NCBI GenBank assembly: GCA_000333235.1
Contig: CAPN01000051.1
Location: forward strand, 620,001-684,000
DNA from: Pseudoalteromonas luteoviolacea B = ATCC 29581
Lineage (GTDB): Bacteria; Pseudomonadota; Gammaproteobacteria; Enterobacterales; Alteromonadaceae
Length of the DNA: 64,000 bases
Direction: 5' to 3'
Below the pieces are notes generated by a model that was not told where the DNA came from, searched no databases, and saw only the letters and a list, made by a program, of their open reading frames with translations. The translations under genes were made by a program, and so were the position numbers. The first letter of the stretch is position 1. Each line of letters begins with the position of its first letter. Below, piece after piece: positions 1 to 9,455 of the stretch.

Positions 1-2
1 AA

Positions 3-77
3 AACGTCATCATTGAAGGTATGGCTCGCATTTTCTTTCCAGGCATGCCTGTACAAATAAATAATGAGGGAGCCTAA
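3..77 (+). CDS. RND efflux periplasmic adaptor subunit, C-terminal end (partial)
   Basis: Only the last 24 codons are in the window, read in the frame starting at base 3 and ending in TAA. The peptide contains a GMARIFFPGMPVQI stretch, which resembles the final beta strand of membrane-fusion proteins of the AcrA/MexA family (typically a basic residue, then PGMPV). The stop lies 5 bases before the start of the RND permease, as expected for an adaptor-permease operon. The adaptor would link the inner-membrane pump to an outer-membrane channel. Too little is visible to assign a substrate or a gene name. Confidence 0.7.
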   Translation, partial: NVIIEGMARIFFPGMPVQINNEGA

Positions 78-82
78 TCTAT

Positions 83-3000
83 ATGTTCTCGAGATACTTT
101 ATAGACAGGCCAATCTTTGCGTTTGTTATCTCTATCGTAATCGTATTAGCTGGCTTAGCGGCTATGCGCAGCTTACCAATCGCTCAATATCCAGAAATTG
201 CGCCTCCTGTTGTACAGGTAACTGCGGTATATCCAGGCGCTTCTGCTGATGTATTAGAACAGACCGTTGCTGCACCAATCGAAAATGCCATTACGGGCGT
301 AGAAGGCATGATGTACATGGACTCAACGAGCACTAGTTCAGGTGTCACGACGATCGCAGTAACCTTTGAGATTGGCACCGACGTCGATCAGGCAGCTGTT
401 GATGTCAATAACCGAGTAAAGCAAGTCGAAGCACGCTTGCCTGAAGAAACACGTCGCCAAGGTGTTGTCGTTGCGAAAGGTTCGTCAAGCTTTTTGCAAG
501 TTCACGCGTTTTATTCACCTGATGGCACTCGTTCGAGTTTGTGGACGTCCAATTATGTCACCATGAACATTCTCGATCGTATAAAGCGTATTCCCGGCAC
601 CACTAGTGTTCAGATCTTTGGTGCGAAAGATTACGCTATGCGCGTTTGGCTTCGTCCTGACATCATGAGTCAATTAGGAGTAACCGTTGAAGAAGTCAGT
701 AATGCAATCCGCGAACAAAATTCACAGTATGCTGCCGGAGCTATAGGTGCGACTCCAACCTCAAACAACCCACAGGAACTTGTATACAGTGTTACTGCTA
801 AGGGAAGATTATCGACCCCTGAAGAATTTGACCAAATCATTATTCGCGCAAATCCTGACGGCTCGTCACTGCGCCTAAAAGACATAGCAAAGGTTGAACT
901 CGGCTCGAAAGACTATAACTTTGCAGGAACTTACAACGGTAAAGAAGCCGTGTTACTTGGTATCTTTCTACAACCCGGCGCTAATGCACTCGATGTCGCC
1001 AATGAGGTTGAAGCGACAATTGATGAGATCAAATCTTCATTTCCACAAGGTTTAAGCCATGCAATACCTTACGATACCACTCGGTTTGTTGAAGTATCGA
1101 TACGCGAGGTATTAAAAACCCTTGCCGAAGCGATGGTGCTTGTATTTTTAGTTGTCTATCTATTTTTACAGAATTGGCGTGCTACGCTCATTCCTTCTTT
1201 GGCCGTACCAGTGTCTTTGCTTGGTACATTTGCAGGGCTATACATGCTCGGCTACTCAATCAATACCTTAACGTTATTTGGTATGGTTTTATCCATCGGA
1301 ATTGTCGTCGATGACGCAATTGTCGTCCTTGAAAACGTTGAAAGGATCATGCACGAACAGCATTTGTCAGCGAGAGAAGCGGCAATTAAAGCAATGCAAG
1401 AAGTCAGTGGCCCAGTGGTCGCCATCGTACTTGTTCTGTGCTCTGTCTTTGTTCCTATCGCCTTCCTTGGTGGATTAACCGGTGAATTATTTCGCCAATT
1501 CGCCATTACAATTTCTATCTCTGTCAGTTTATCGGGTGTGGTAGCACTGACAATGACACCGGCACTTTGCGTGGCAATCTTGAAGCACGAAGATAAACAA
1601 ACAGCGCGCGTGTTTGTGTGGTTTAATAATTGGTTTGCAAAAATTACGGGGCGCTATGTCAGTTCAGTTAGTTTCATGGTGCGACGTGGATTATTAGGCT
1701 TAACATTAATGCTCGCAATGGTCGCGTCCACCGCATTTCTTTGGAAAAACACACCAAATTCGCTCGTACCAGATGAAGACCAAGGCTTTTATATCAGCGC
1801 CATTTTCCTACCTGACGGCGCATCGCTTGAACGAACCAATGCTGTCGTTGCTGAAGTCATTGAAGCCATTCAGTCAAACCCTGCTAATGAAAACGTCGTC
1901 GCGTTTACTGGGTTTGATTTCATCGGTGGCGGATATAAAAATAGCGCTGCGACTATCTTTGTAACCCAAAGTCACTGGGACGAACGAGAAATAGACGTAA
2001 AGTCGCTCGTTGGTGAACTGTATATGAAAACCGCGCACATTAATGAAGCACTAGTGTTAGCGTTTAACCCGCCGCCTATTTTCGGTCTGGGCAACACAGG
2101 CGGTTTTGAAATTTATGTGCAGAACAAAGGGACGGGTGGTGCTGAAAAGCTAAAAATGGGTATGCACCTCTTAATGGCGGAAGCACAAAAGAGCCCTATT
2201 ATCTCCAGTCTACAAACGCTATGGCGACCCGATGCTCCTCAGTTGAAAGTAGAAATGGACAGAGAGCAAGCTCATGCGATGGGCGTGAACATCAATTCGG
2301 CGTTTAATGCGTTGGCAGCTAACTTAGGCAATTATTATGTCAATGACTTCAATAAATTTGGCCGTGCTTGGCAAGTAATTATGTCTGCAGACGCCAACTT
2401 TAGAATGACGCCAGAAGACGTTGGTCGAATATACGTTAAAAGTCGCCATGGCGACATGGTACCGATTTCAGCGTTTACTAAGATTGAATATGCTCGTGGG
2501 CCCGAAAGCCTCAATCGCTACAACAACCTTTCTGCAGTAAAGCTGATTGGCGAAGCTGCACCTGGTTATTCATCTGGACAAGCAATAGCTGAAATGGAGC
2601 GCATAGCTAAAATTGCGTTGCCACCAGATATGACGTATGACTGGACAGGATCGGCTTTCCAAGAAAAGCGTAGCTCAGGAACAACCGGGCTTGCGCTAGG
2701 GCTTGCTGTGATTATGGTATTTTTAATCCTTGCTGCGCTTTATGAACGATGGTCTTTGCCAATTTCAGTATTATTAGCATTACCTTTTGGTACATTCGGC
2801 GCCTTAATTTCTGTCTGGATTGCAGGCCTTACCAATGATGTATATTTCCAAATTGGACTCGTCACTTTACTTGGCCTTGCCAGTAAAAACGCCATCTTAA
2901 TTGTTGAATATGCGCTAATGAAATACCAACAAGGTTGGAGTGCTAGCGCAGCAGCTCTTGAGGCCGCTAGACTGCGCTTTCGACCCATTATCATGACGTC

Positions 3001-3256
3001 CATGGCATTTATTCTTGGCGTGGTACCACTCGTATTAAGTACTGGTGCTGGTGCCGGTGCTCGCCATAGTGTAGGAACCGGTGTGATGGGCGGAATGATG
3101 GCTGCAACGTTTCTTGCTGTGTTCTTTGTACCTTTGTTCTTTTATTGGTTGACTGCACGTAAGTTAAAAGAAACACGTACTCGCGAAGCGTTATCGCAAG
3201 AAATCGCCACGCGCCATAAACAAGAGCAGGTTGATACAAAAGAAGGCTTAGTTTAA
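83..3256 (+). CDS. RND multidrug efflux permease (HAE1/AcrB family)
   Basis: This 1057-residue protein is the full length usual for the hydrophobe/amphiphile RND family. It begins with the typical cytoplasmic MFSRYFIDRPIFA amphipathic segment and a first membrane helix, followed by a large periplasmic pore/docking domain, a membrane block with GIVVDDAIVV (Asp410 and Asp411, the proton-relay aspartates), a second periplasmic domain and a second membrane block with the relay lysine in ASKNAILIVEYA (Lys935). These are the residues that couple proton influx to drug export in AcrB. It sits 5 bases after an adaptor gene end, so adaptor and permease are probably co-transcribed. No outer-membrane channel gene follows, so a shared TolC-type channel is likely. 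The substrate cannot be read from sequence. Confidence 0.95.
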   Translation: MFSRYFIDRPIFAFVISIVIVLAGLAAMRSLPIAQYPEIAPPVVQVTAVYPGASADVLEQTVAAPIENAITGVEGMMYMDSTSTSSGVTTIAVTFEIGTDVDQAAVDVNNRVKQVEARLPEETRRQGVVVAKGSSSFLQVHAFYSPDGTRSSLWTSNYVTMNILDRIKRIPGTTSVQIFGAKDYAMRVWLRPDIMSQLGVTVEEVSNAIREQNSQYAAGAIGATPTSNNPQELVYSVTAKGRLSTPEEFDQIIIRANPDGSSLRLKDIAKVELGSKDYNFAGTYNGKEAVLLGIFLQPGANALDVANEVEATIDEIKSSFPQGLSHAIPYDTTRFVEVSIREVLKTLAEAMVLVFLVVYLFLQNWRATLIPSLAVPVSLLGTFAGLYMLGYSINTLTLFGMVLSIGIVVDDAIVVLENVERIMHEQHLSAREAAIKAMQEVSGPVVAIVLVLCSVFVPIAFLGGLTGELFRQFAITISISVSLSGVVALTMTPALCVAILKHEDKQTARVFVWFNNWFAKITGRYVSSVSFMVRRGLLGLTLMLAMVASTAFLWKNTPNSLVPDEDQGFYISAIFLPDGASLERTNAVVAEVIEAIQSNPANENVVAFTGFDFIGGGYKNSAATIFVTQSHWDEREIDVKSLVGELYMKTAHINEALVLAFNPPPIFGLGNTGGFEIYVQNKGTGGAEKLKMGMHLLMAEAQKSPIISSLQTLWRPDAPQLKVEMDREQAHAMGVNINSAFNALAANLGNYYVNDFNKFGRAWQVIMSADANFRMTPEDVGRIYVKSRHGDMVPISAFTKIEYARGPESLNRYNNLSAVKLIGEAAPGYSSGQAIAEMERIAKIALPPDMTYDWTGSAFQEKRSSGTTGLALGLAVIMVFLILAALYERWSLPISVLLALPFGTFGALISVWIAGLTNDVYFQIGLVTLLGLASKNAILIVEYALMKYQQGWSASAAALEAARLRFRPIIMTSMAFILGVVPLVLSTGAGAGARHSVGTGVMGGMMAATFLAVFFVPLFFYWLTARKLKETRTREALSQEIATRHKQEQVDTKEGLV

Positions 3257-3302
3257 CTAGAAACTGGGGATGCACCCAATAGATTAGCTAGCTCCTCCAA
3301 AA

Positions 3303-3328
3303 GAGCGCCGTAATGGCGCTCGTTGTTT
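3303..3328 (+). terminator. Rho-independent terminator after the RND operon
   Basis: A perfect 7-bp stem (GAGCGCC at 3303-3309, GGCGCTC at 3315-3321) with a 5-base loop is followed by a broken T run. It lies 46 bases after the permease stop, so it likely ends the efflux transcript. Confidence 0.75.
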
Positions 3329-3388
3329 TATTGCGAATGTCCTAAAGTGCCGTTATGATTAGTAAAAAGCGGTAAATTGAGCATCACT

Positions 3389-3979
3389 ATGAGTGACAAA
3401 AAAACCCAGTTTGATTCGTTTTTCCAAATTGAAGAGCGAAACCAAGTCAATCTTTTCCCGGTTGCCAACAATGAAGTGCCCTTAACCGACGAAGCACTTG
3501 AAGCCGCCATCCCTGCTCTATTTAAACTCGCCAACGAAGTCAATGATCTTAATATTAATATGCTTAGGCCATTGCGTGGATTAGGTGATATTGCAGAGCA
3601 ACTCGCCCTATATCTACAAGCACAATCTCGAAAAATTGATTTGATCATGAGCCACATACTTGCAACAGAGCAACCCGAAGACGAGGCTTTACAATGTGAT
3701 AGCTATGGTGGCGGCGGTATTAAAATTACCTTAGAGCAAGACTATAACATTGGCCAAAACTTTCGCACAAAGTTATTTTTAGCCAGTGAAGCGGCTGCAA
3801 TTTTTTGCTTTTGTGAAATCATCGCAAAGCACACAACGAGCAACGGTACTCAATACACCTTGTTGTTTAGTAAAATCCGTGACAGCGACCAAGAACTGAT
3901 TGTTAGAGCCAGCTTGCATGCGCAAACGCGTCAATTAAAAAAACGACAAACTGAAAAGAAAGATCCACAAAACAGCTGA
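3389..3979 (+). CDS. PilZ-like domain protein
   Basis: A 196-residue soluble protein counted from the ATG at 3389. An in-frame TTG at 3377 would add four residues and cannot be excluded. The first half is helical and acidic. The second half carries a CDSYGGGGIKI stretch, then alternating hydrophobic strands, which resembles the DxSxxG loop and beta barrel of PilZ (cyclic di-GMP receptor) domains in Alteromonadales proteins of this layout. The loop is not a clean match: the first Asp/Asn position of the motif is Cys, and no tidy RxxxR is visible, so nucleotide binding may be lost. The tail is strongly basic (KKRQTEKK). It stands alone between terminator-bounded units. PilZ assignment is family inference. 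Confidence 0.6.
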   Translation: MSDKKTQFDSFFQIEERNQVNLFPVANNEVPLTDEALEAAIPALFKLANEVNDLNINMLRPLRGLGDIAEQLALYLQAQSRKIDLIMSHILATEQPEDEALQCDSYGGGGIKITLEQDYNIGQNFRTKLFLASEAAAIFCFCEIIAKHTTSNGTQYTLLFSKIRDSDQELIVRASLHAQTRQLKKRQTEKKDPQNS

Positions 3980-3997
3980 CACGGCGCCCGACAATGA

Positions 3998-4024
3998 TAA
4001 ACTACCTGCTTTTATGATAGTTTA
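3998..4024 (+). promoter_or_regulatory. Inverted repeat in the aguA upstream region
   Basis: TAAACTA (3998-4004) and TAGTTTA (4018-4024) form a perfect 7-bp inverted repeat just before the aguA start. A TATGAT sequence (4013-4018) between and touching the arms could be a -10 box, though no good -35 box is present. An operator or a leader hairpin are both possible. Confidence 0.3.
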
Positions 4025-4033
4025 CATAAAATC

Positions 4034-5071
4034 ATGAACTTTAAACTCTTACCAGAATGGGCCCCACAAGACGCGGTGATGTTAACTTGGCCTCACCCCG
4101 ATACGGATTGGGCTCACATACTTGATGATGTAGAACCCGTTTACATCACGCTGTGTCAGCAAATAAGCCAAGTACAAAAAGTGGTGATTGTCGCCCACAA
4201 TCAGGGCTTGCAAGCTCATATCATCCATTTATTATCTGAGCATGGCGTAGATCTTAACCAAATAGAATTTGTAAATGCGTTGGTCGATGATACATGGGCT
4301 CGTGATCATGGGCCTTTGACGACTGCAAATGCGCATGGTGAATTGTGTATTAAAGACTTCATCTTCAATGGGTGGGGTAACAAATTTGACGCAAAGAACG
4401 ATAACGCCATAAATCGTCAGTTAGTTGAGCAAGTCGCCAATCCTACTGCGCACTACAAAGCAATTGACTTTGTGCTAGAAGGAGGTGGCGTTGAAATTAA
4501 TGAACACGGTGTGCTTTTAGCCACGTCTGAGTGTCTATTTAATCCCAATCGAAATCCAAATTTATCCAAAGATCAAATCGAGTCAGTTTTAAAAGAAGAG
4601 CTTGGTGCTAACTCATTCCTTTGGGTTGATTATGGCTATCTCGCGGGCGATGACACGGATAGCCACATCGATACCCTAGTTCGATTTGCACCAAACAATA
4701 CGCTAGTCTATGTCCAATGTGACGACGAAAACGATGAACACTTCGACGCACTGCAAAAAATGGAAAAGCAACTTGAAAGCTTTTGCACCGCACAGGGTGA
4801 GCCTTATAACCTAATTCCACTCCCATGGCCGAACGCTTGTTTCGATAGCGATGGAGAGCGTTTACCTGCGACCTACGCAAACTATTTGATCCTCAATAAA
4901 ACGGTTTTAGTTCCAGTTTATGGCGACGAAATGGATGGTTTCGCCCTTGGCCAAATACAACAAGCCCATCCCGAACGTACGGTAATTGGCGTGAACTGTA
5001 GTCCCATAATTCATCAATTTGGTAGTCTACATTGCATTACGATGCAATTACCAAAAGGCTTTTTAAAGTAG
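4034..5071 (+). CDS. aguA: Agmatine deiminase
   Basis: Hydrolyses agmatine to N-carbamoylputrescine and ammonia, the first step of the arginine-decarboxylase route to putrescine. The 345-residue length is right for the family (PPADALC). The signature blocks are present in order: DDTWARDHGP (about 85-94), FVLEGGGVE (146-154), DTDSHIDTL (208-215, with the catalytic His at 211) and the C-terminal GSLHCITMQ block, where Cys334 matches the nucleophile that forms the amidino-enzyme intermediate. The next gene, 10 bases downstream, encodes the enzyme for the following step, so the pair makes a complete two-step unit. The start is the ATG giving the usual N-terminal FKLLPEWAPQDAVMLTWPH. Confidence 0.95.
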   Translation: MNFKLLPEWAPQDAVMLTWPHPDTDWAHILDDVEPVYITLCQQISQVQKVVIVAHNQGLQAHIIHLLSEHGVDLNQIEFVNALVDDTWARDHGPLTTANAHGELCIKDFIFNGWGNKFDAKNDNAINRQLVEQVANPTAHYKAIDFVLEGGGVEINEHGVLLATSECLFNPNRNPNLSKDQIESVLKEELGANSFLWVDYGYLAGDDTDSHIDTLVRFAPNNTLVYVQCDDENDEHFDALQKMEKQLESFCTAQGEPYNLIPLPWPNACFDSDGERLPATYANYLILNKTVLVPVYGDEMDGFALGQIQQAHPERTVIGVNCSPIIHQFGSLHCITMQLPKGFLK

Positions 5072-5081
5072 AGAACACAAG

Positions 5082-5972
5082 ATGAGTCAGAATATTCTTA
5101 AAGTTGGCTTAATCCAACACAGTAATACGGATGATAACGACGCAAATTTTGCAAAAACCATCCAAGGTATTCGAGAAGCCGCCGCGCAAGGTGCAAAACT
5201 AGTGTGTTTACAAGAATTACACCGCAGTCTGTATTTTTGCCAAACCGAAGATACCAATTTATTTGATTTGGCAGAAACGATCCCCGGTCCAAGCACTGAC
5301 GCATTGGGCAAGGTCGCCAAAGAATTGGGTGTGGTTATTGTCTCCTCTCTATTTGAAAAACGCGCAACGGGTCTCTATCACAATACCGCGGTGGTCATTG
5401 AATCTGACGGCTCAATCGCCGGAAAATATCGAAAAATGCACATCCCAGATGATCCTGGCTTTTACGAAAAATTCTATTTTACGCCAGGCGATTTAGGATT
5501 CACGCCCATTGCCACTTCGGTTGGTAAATTAGGTGTGCTTGTCTGTTGGGACCAATGGTTTCCAGAAGCTGCACGCTTAATGGCAATGGCAGGAGCTGAA
5601 CTTCTTATTTATCCAACCGCCATTGGCTGGGATCCAACGGACGAACGAGACGAACAAATTCGCCAACGCGATGCGTGGATCATTGCCCAGCGTGCTCATT
5701 CTGTGTCTAATGGAATTCCCGTTATTAGCGTAAATCGCGTAGGCCATGAGGCGGATCCAAGTAAAAGCAGTGAAGGCATACTGTTTTGGGGAAATTCATT
5801 TGTTACTGGACCGCAAGGTGAGTTTTTAGCGCACGGCTCTGAAACCGAAGAAGATGTTCTTGTCGTTGAAATCGATCAGTCACGCAGTGAATCCGTTCGT
5901 CGTATTTGGCCGTATTTACGCGATCGCCGCATTGATCACTATCAAGATCTATTAAAAATCTACCGCGACTAG
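5082..5972 (+). CDS. aguB: N-carbamoylputrescine amidase
   Basis: Converts N-carbamoylputrescine to putrescine, CO2 and ammonia. The 296-residue protein is a nitrilase-superfamily (C-N hydrolase) enzyme with the catalytic triad visible as Glu45 (CLQELHRS), Lys118 (YRKMHIP) and Cys155 (LVCWDQWFPE). The YEKFYFTPGDLGF stretch and the C-terminal RRIWPYLRDRRID are characteristic of AguB rather than of other nitrilases. It follows aguA at 10 bases, so the substrate is supplied by its neighbour. mfd starts 12 bases downstream behind an AAGGAG ribosome binding site, so some read-through into mfd is likely. Confidence 0.95.
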   Translation: MSQNILKVGLIQHSNTDDNDANFAKTIQGIREAAAQGAKLVCLQELHRSLYFCQTEDTNLFDLAETIPGPSTDALGKVAKELGVVIVSSLFEKRATGLYHNTAVVIESDGSIAGKYRKMHIPDDPGFYEKFYFTPGDLGFTPIATSVGKLGVLVCWDQWFPEAARLMAMAGAELLIYPTAIGWDPTDERDEQIRQRDAWIIAQRAHSVSNGIPVISVNRVGHEADPSKSSEGILFWGNSFVTGPQGEFLAHGSETEEDVLVVEIDQSRSESVRRIWPYLRDRRIDHYQDLLKIYRD

Positions 5973-5984
5973 AAGGAGTAATTA

Positions 5985-8900
5985 ATGTCAAAGGTGTCCT
6001 GGCAAGAACTTCCTTGGGTAAAATCAAACCGTGATAAAATCCAATGGGGACAACTCGTAGGCAGTGGGCTAAGTATCGCCCTTGCCAACGCGATTAAACA
6101 GCAAAGCGAACTCGTTGTCATTGTAACCCAAGACACTCCTCAAGCACTCAAGCTTGAAACTGAACTTAATTATTTACTCGACATCCCAGTCATGGTCTTT
6201 CCTGATTGGGAGACCCTGCCCTACGACCATTTTTCACCGCACCAAGACATCATTTCACAGCGACTCGCGACCTTAAACGCGCTTAAAAAAACACACCACA
6301 GTGTGCTCATTGTACCCGCATCAACCTTGATGCTACGTACTGCGCCAAAATCCTTTATTCACGGTAACGCACTGGCGTTTAAAGCAGGACAAAATGTCGA
6401 TATTGAGCAGCTTAAAATAGCGTTAACTGATTCGGGTTATCGTAATGTCCAGCAAGTAATGGAACACGGCGAATTTGCGGTACGTGGCGCCATCATCGAT
6501 TTGTATCCAATGGGTAGTACAAGTCCTTTTAGACTCGATTTTTTTGACGACGAAATCGAAAGCATTCGTTTGTTTGACCCTGACACACAACGTTCACAAG
6601 ACAAGATTAACTCGATCAATTTGCTCCCAGCCCATGAATTTCCTACGGCAAACGCAGATATTGAACGATTTAGGATCCAATACCGTGCTCAATTTGGCGC
6701 CAGTAGCGAAAGTGATTCAATCTACATGCAGGTTAGTAAAGGGGCTTTACCAGCCGGTATCGAGTATTATTTTCCACTTTTTTTTGAGTCGACAGCCACC
6801 ATTTTTGATTACTTGCCGGATAACGCCACCCTTTTCCATTTAGGCGATATCGAACATGCGGCTCATTCTTTTTGGGACGATGTCACTAAGCGCTACCAAA
6901 ATCGAAAAGTCGATCCGCTTCGTCCATTATTGCCACCTCAAGCATTGTATTTACCTGTAGAAGCGTTATTCGAAGCCTTTGGTGCCTATCCACGGATCCG
7001 CTTATCTCAGGCAGCATTGGGGACAAAGGCAGGAAACCAAAACCTCGACGCCGAGTTGGTTCAAGACATTCGTGTCGACCACAAACTAGCCGATCCTTAT
7101 CATAATCTTGTGCAATATATTGCCGAACAAAAAAGTCTAAAAGCAAGGGTTTTATTCTCGGTTGAGTCGGATGGTCGTCGTGAATCGTTACTCACTTTAC
7201 TCAAGCCTGCGGGCATTAAACTGAAGCAATTTGAACATTTTAATGCCTTTGTAAGCGCCAAAGAAGATGTCGGAATCATCGTCAGTCCACTTGAACAAAG
7301 TGTAAAATTACACGGTAAAACGGCGCTAACGATATTAACCGAACAAGAACTATTAGGCGTCAAAATATCCCAGCGCCGGCGCAGAAAACACAAATATGAT
7401 CAAGGTCAAGATGCCCTGATCCGTAATCTTGCCGAGCTTAAAGAAGGTCAACCTATTGTTCACTTAGATCATGGTGTAGGTCGCTATATTGGCTTACAAA
7501 CGATCGAAGCCAATGGCATTGCAACCGAGTTCGTCACTATCACTTATGCGAATGACGCTAAGCTCTATGTGCCAGTTGGATCATTGCATTTGTTGAGCCG
7601 TTATTCAGGCGGTGAGGAAACCTCTGCGCCACTGCATAAATTGGGTTCCGACGCGTGGGAAAAAGCCAAGCGAAAAGCGGCTGAAAAAGTCAGAGACGTC
7701 GCAGCTGAATTACTCGATATTTACGCCAAACGCCAAAGCAAGCCCGGCTACGCCTTCAAACTCGATAAAAAAGCGTATAACGAGTTTGCCGAGAGTTTCC
7801 CATTTGAAGAGACAGACGATCAACGAAATGCCATCGAAGCTGTGTTAATGGATATGCAAAGTGACCAGGCCATGGACAGGCTTGTTTGTGGTGACGTTGG
7901 TTTTGGTAAAACCGAAGTGGCAATGCGTGCTGCGTTTGTTGCCGTTAATGATGGAAAGCAGGTTGCTGTTTTGGTTCCTACCACGTTACTTGCTCAGCAG
8001 CACTATGAAAACTTTAAAGACAGGTTTGCCGATTTGCCCGTAGAAGTTGGCGTATTATCTCGATTCAAGTCAACAAAAGAGCAAAAAGAATCGCTAACGA
8101 AACTGCAAGAAGGCAAACTAGATATCGTCATTGGTACACACAAGTTACTCCAAGAAGACATCAAATTTGCCGATCTCGGTTTATTGATCGTCGACGAAGA
8201 ACATCGATTCGGCGTCCGTCAAAAAGAAAAAATTAAACAATTACGCGCAGATGTCGATATTCTCACTTTAACTGCAACACCAATTCCAAGAACGCTGAAC
8301 ATGGCGATGAGTGGAATGCGTGACTTGTCCATCATCGCTACACCACCAGCAAAACGTCTTGCCGTTAAAACCTTTGTACGTGAGCGAGAAGACGAATTGA
8401 TCCGTGAAGCGATCCTTCGTGAAATTAAACGTGGCGGTCAGGTTTATTTTTTACACAACAATGTTGAAACCATTGATAAAGTTACACAAGACATTATGGC
8501 ACTTGTACCAGAGGCCACAGTAACTACAGCTCACGGACAAATGCGTGAACGAGAGCTCGAAACCTTAATGGCCGATTTCTACCATCAAAAATACAATGTG
8601 CTTGTCTGTACGACAATCATTGAAACCGGGATCGATGTCCCAACGGCCAATACTATCCTGATGGATAGAGCTGACCGTTTAGGGCTAGCTCAAATGCATC
8701 AATTACGTGGTCGAGTGGGGCGAAGCCATCACCAAGCTTATGCGTATCTTCTAACCAAACCAACCAATGCGTTAACACCGGATGCGGTGAAACGCTTACA
8801 CGCTATCGAATCACTCGAAGATTTAGGCGCGGGTTTCGCGCTTGCAACCCATGATTTAGAGATCCGCGGCGCAGGTGAACTGCTTGGCGATGAACAAAGT

Positions 8901-9455
8901 GGTCAAATTCAATCCATTGGTTTTACGCTTTACATGGAAATGCTGGAGCAAGCCGTCAATGCGCTTAAAGAAGGTAAAGAGCCTACTTTAGATAATTTGC
9001 TATCAAAGCAAACCGAAGTCGATTTAAAAATTCCTGCTCTTTTACCTGATGCCTATATTCCCGATGTTAGTACGCGGCTGAGTTTCTATAAGCGTATTGC
9101 CAGCGCGCAAGACAGCCAAGCCTTAGACGAGCTGCAAGTCGAACTCATTGACCGTTTCGGGCTGTTACCGGACGCAACGAAACACTTGTTTAGCGTACAA
9201 TCGATCAAACAAAAAGCTCAGCACATTGGGATCTGCCGTATAGATGCCAGTGCAAAAGGAGGCTATTTCGAGTTTACTGCCCACACTAAAGTTAACCCTA
9301 TGTTCATCATCGGCTTGATACAAAGTAACTCCTCCATTTATAAAATGGACGGTGCAAGCAAACTCAAATTCGCTATCGAAGCAAACAACGGAATCGAACG
9401 GATAAAAATGATTAATGCCATGGTTGATGACTTTACAAAGAAGGCCGTAGCCTAA
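5985..9455 (+). CDS. mfd: Transcription-repair coupling factor
   Basis: Mfd removes RNA polymerase stalled at DNA lesions and recruits UvrA. The 1156-residue length is standard. An N-terminal UvrB-homology region (about 1-350) is followed by the RNA-polymerase-interacting CarD-like domain (around 480-560, with HLDHGVGRYIGL), then a superfamily 2 translocase core with Walker A GDVGFGKTE (starting near 636), the DEEH box (737) and the ATPIPRTL, RGRVGRS and GAGELLG blocks of the RecG/Mfd type, and a C-terminal TRCF domain. The start codon has an AAGGAG site. Its stop overlaps the next start as TAATG, so csiV is translationally coupled. Confidence 0.97.
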   Translation: MSKVSWQELPWVKSNRDKIQWGQLVGSGLSIALANAIKQQSELVVIVTQDTPQALKLETELNYLLDIPVMVFPDWETLPYDHFSPHQDIISQRLATLNALKKTHHSVLIVPASTLMLRTAPKSFIHGNALAFKAGQNVDIEQLKIALTDSGYRNVQQVMEHGEFAVRGAIIDLYPMGSTSPFRLDFFDDEIESIRLFDPDTQRSQDKINSINLLPAHEFPTANADIERFRIQYRAQFGASSESDSIYMQVSKGALPAGIEYYFPLFFESTATIFDYLPDNATLFHLGDIEHAAHSFWDDVTKRYQNRKVDPLRPLLPPQALYLPVEALFEAFGAYPRIRLSQAALGTKAGNQNLDAELVQDIRVDHKLADPYHNLVQYIAEQKSLKARVLFSVESDGRRESLLTLLKPAGIKLKQFEHFNAFVSAKEDVGIIVSPLEQSVKLHGKTALTILTEQELLGVKISQRRRRKHKYDQGQDALIRNLAELKEGQPIVHLDHGVGRYIGLQTIEANGIATEFVTITYANDAKLYVPVGSLHLLSRYSGGEETSAPLHKLGSDAWEKAKRKAAEKVRDVAAELLDIYAKRQSKPGYAFKLDKKAYNEFAESFPFEETDDQRNAIEAVLMDMQSDQAMDRLVCGDVGFGKTEVAMRAAFVAVNDGKQVAVLVPTTLLAQQHYENFKDRFADLPVEVGVLSRFKSTKEQKESLTKLQEGKLDIVIGTHKLLQEDIKFADLGLLIVDEEHRFGVRQKEKIKQLRADVDILTLTATPIPRTLNMAMSGMRDLSIIATPPAKRLAVKTFVREREDELIREAILREIKRGGQVYFLHNNVETIDKVTQDIMALVPEATVTTAHGQMRERELETLMADFYHQKYNVLVCTTIIETGIDVPTANTILMDRADRLGLAQMHQLRGRVGRSHHQAYAYLLTKPTNALTPDAVKRLHAIESLEDLGAGFALATHDLEIRGAGELLGDEQSGQIQSIGFTLYMEMLEQAVNALKEGKEPTLDNLLSKQTEVDLKIPALLPDAYIPDVSTRLSFYKRIASAQDSQALDELQVELIDRFGLLPDATKHLFSVQSIKQKAQHIGICRIDASAKGGYFEFTAHTKVNPMFIIGLIQSNSSIYKMDGASKLKFAIEANNGIERIKMINAMVDDFTKKAVA

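Noticed and set aside
64..249. Small plus-strand open frame at the RND permease start
   Set aside because: Wholly overlaps the permease N terminus in another frame and has no family features.
3009..3275. Minus-strand open frame of 88 codons at the end of the RND permease
   Set aside because: Antisense shadow of the permease C terminus; composition matches a reversed membrane protein and no ribosome binding site is visible.
3377..3388. TTG start for the PilZ-like gene
   Set aside because: The ATG four codons later is at least as good; the TTG adds only four residues and lacks a strong site. Kept as an alternative.
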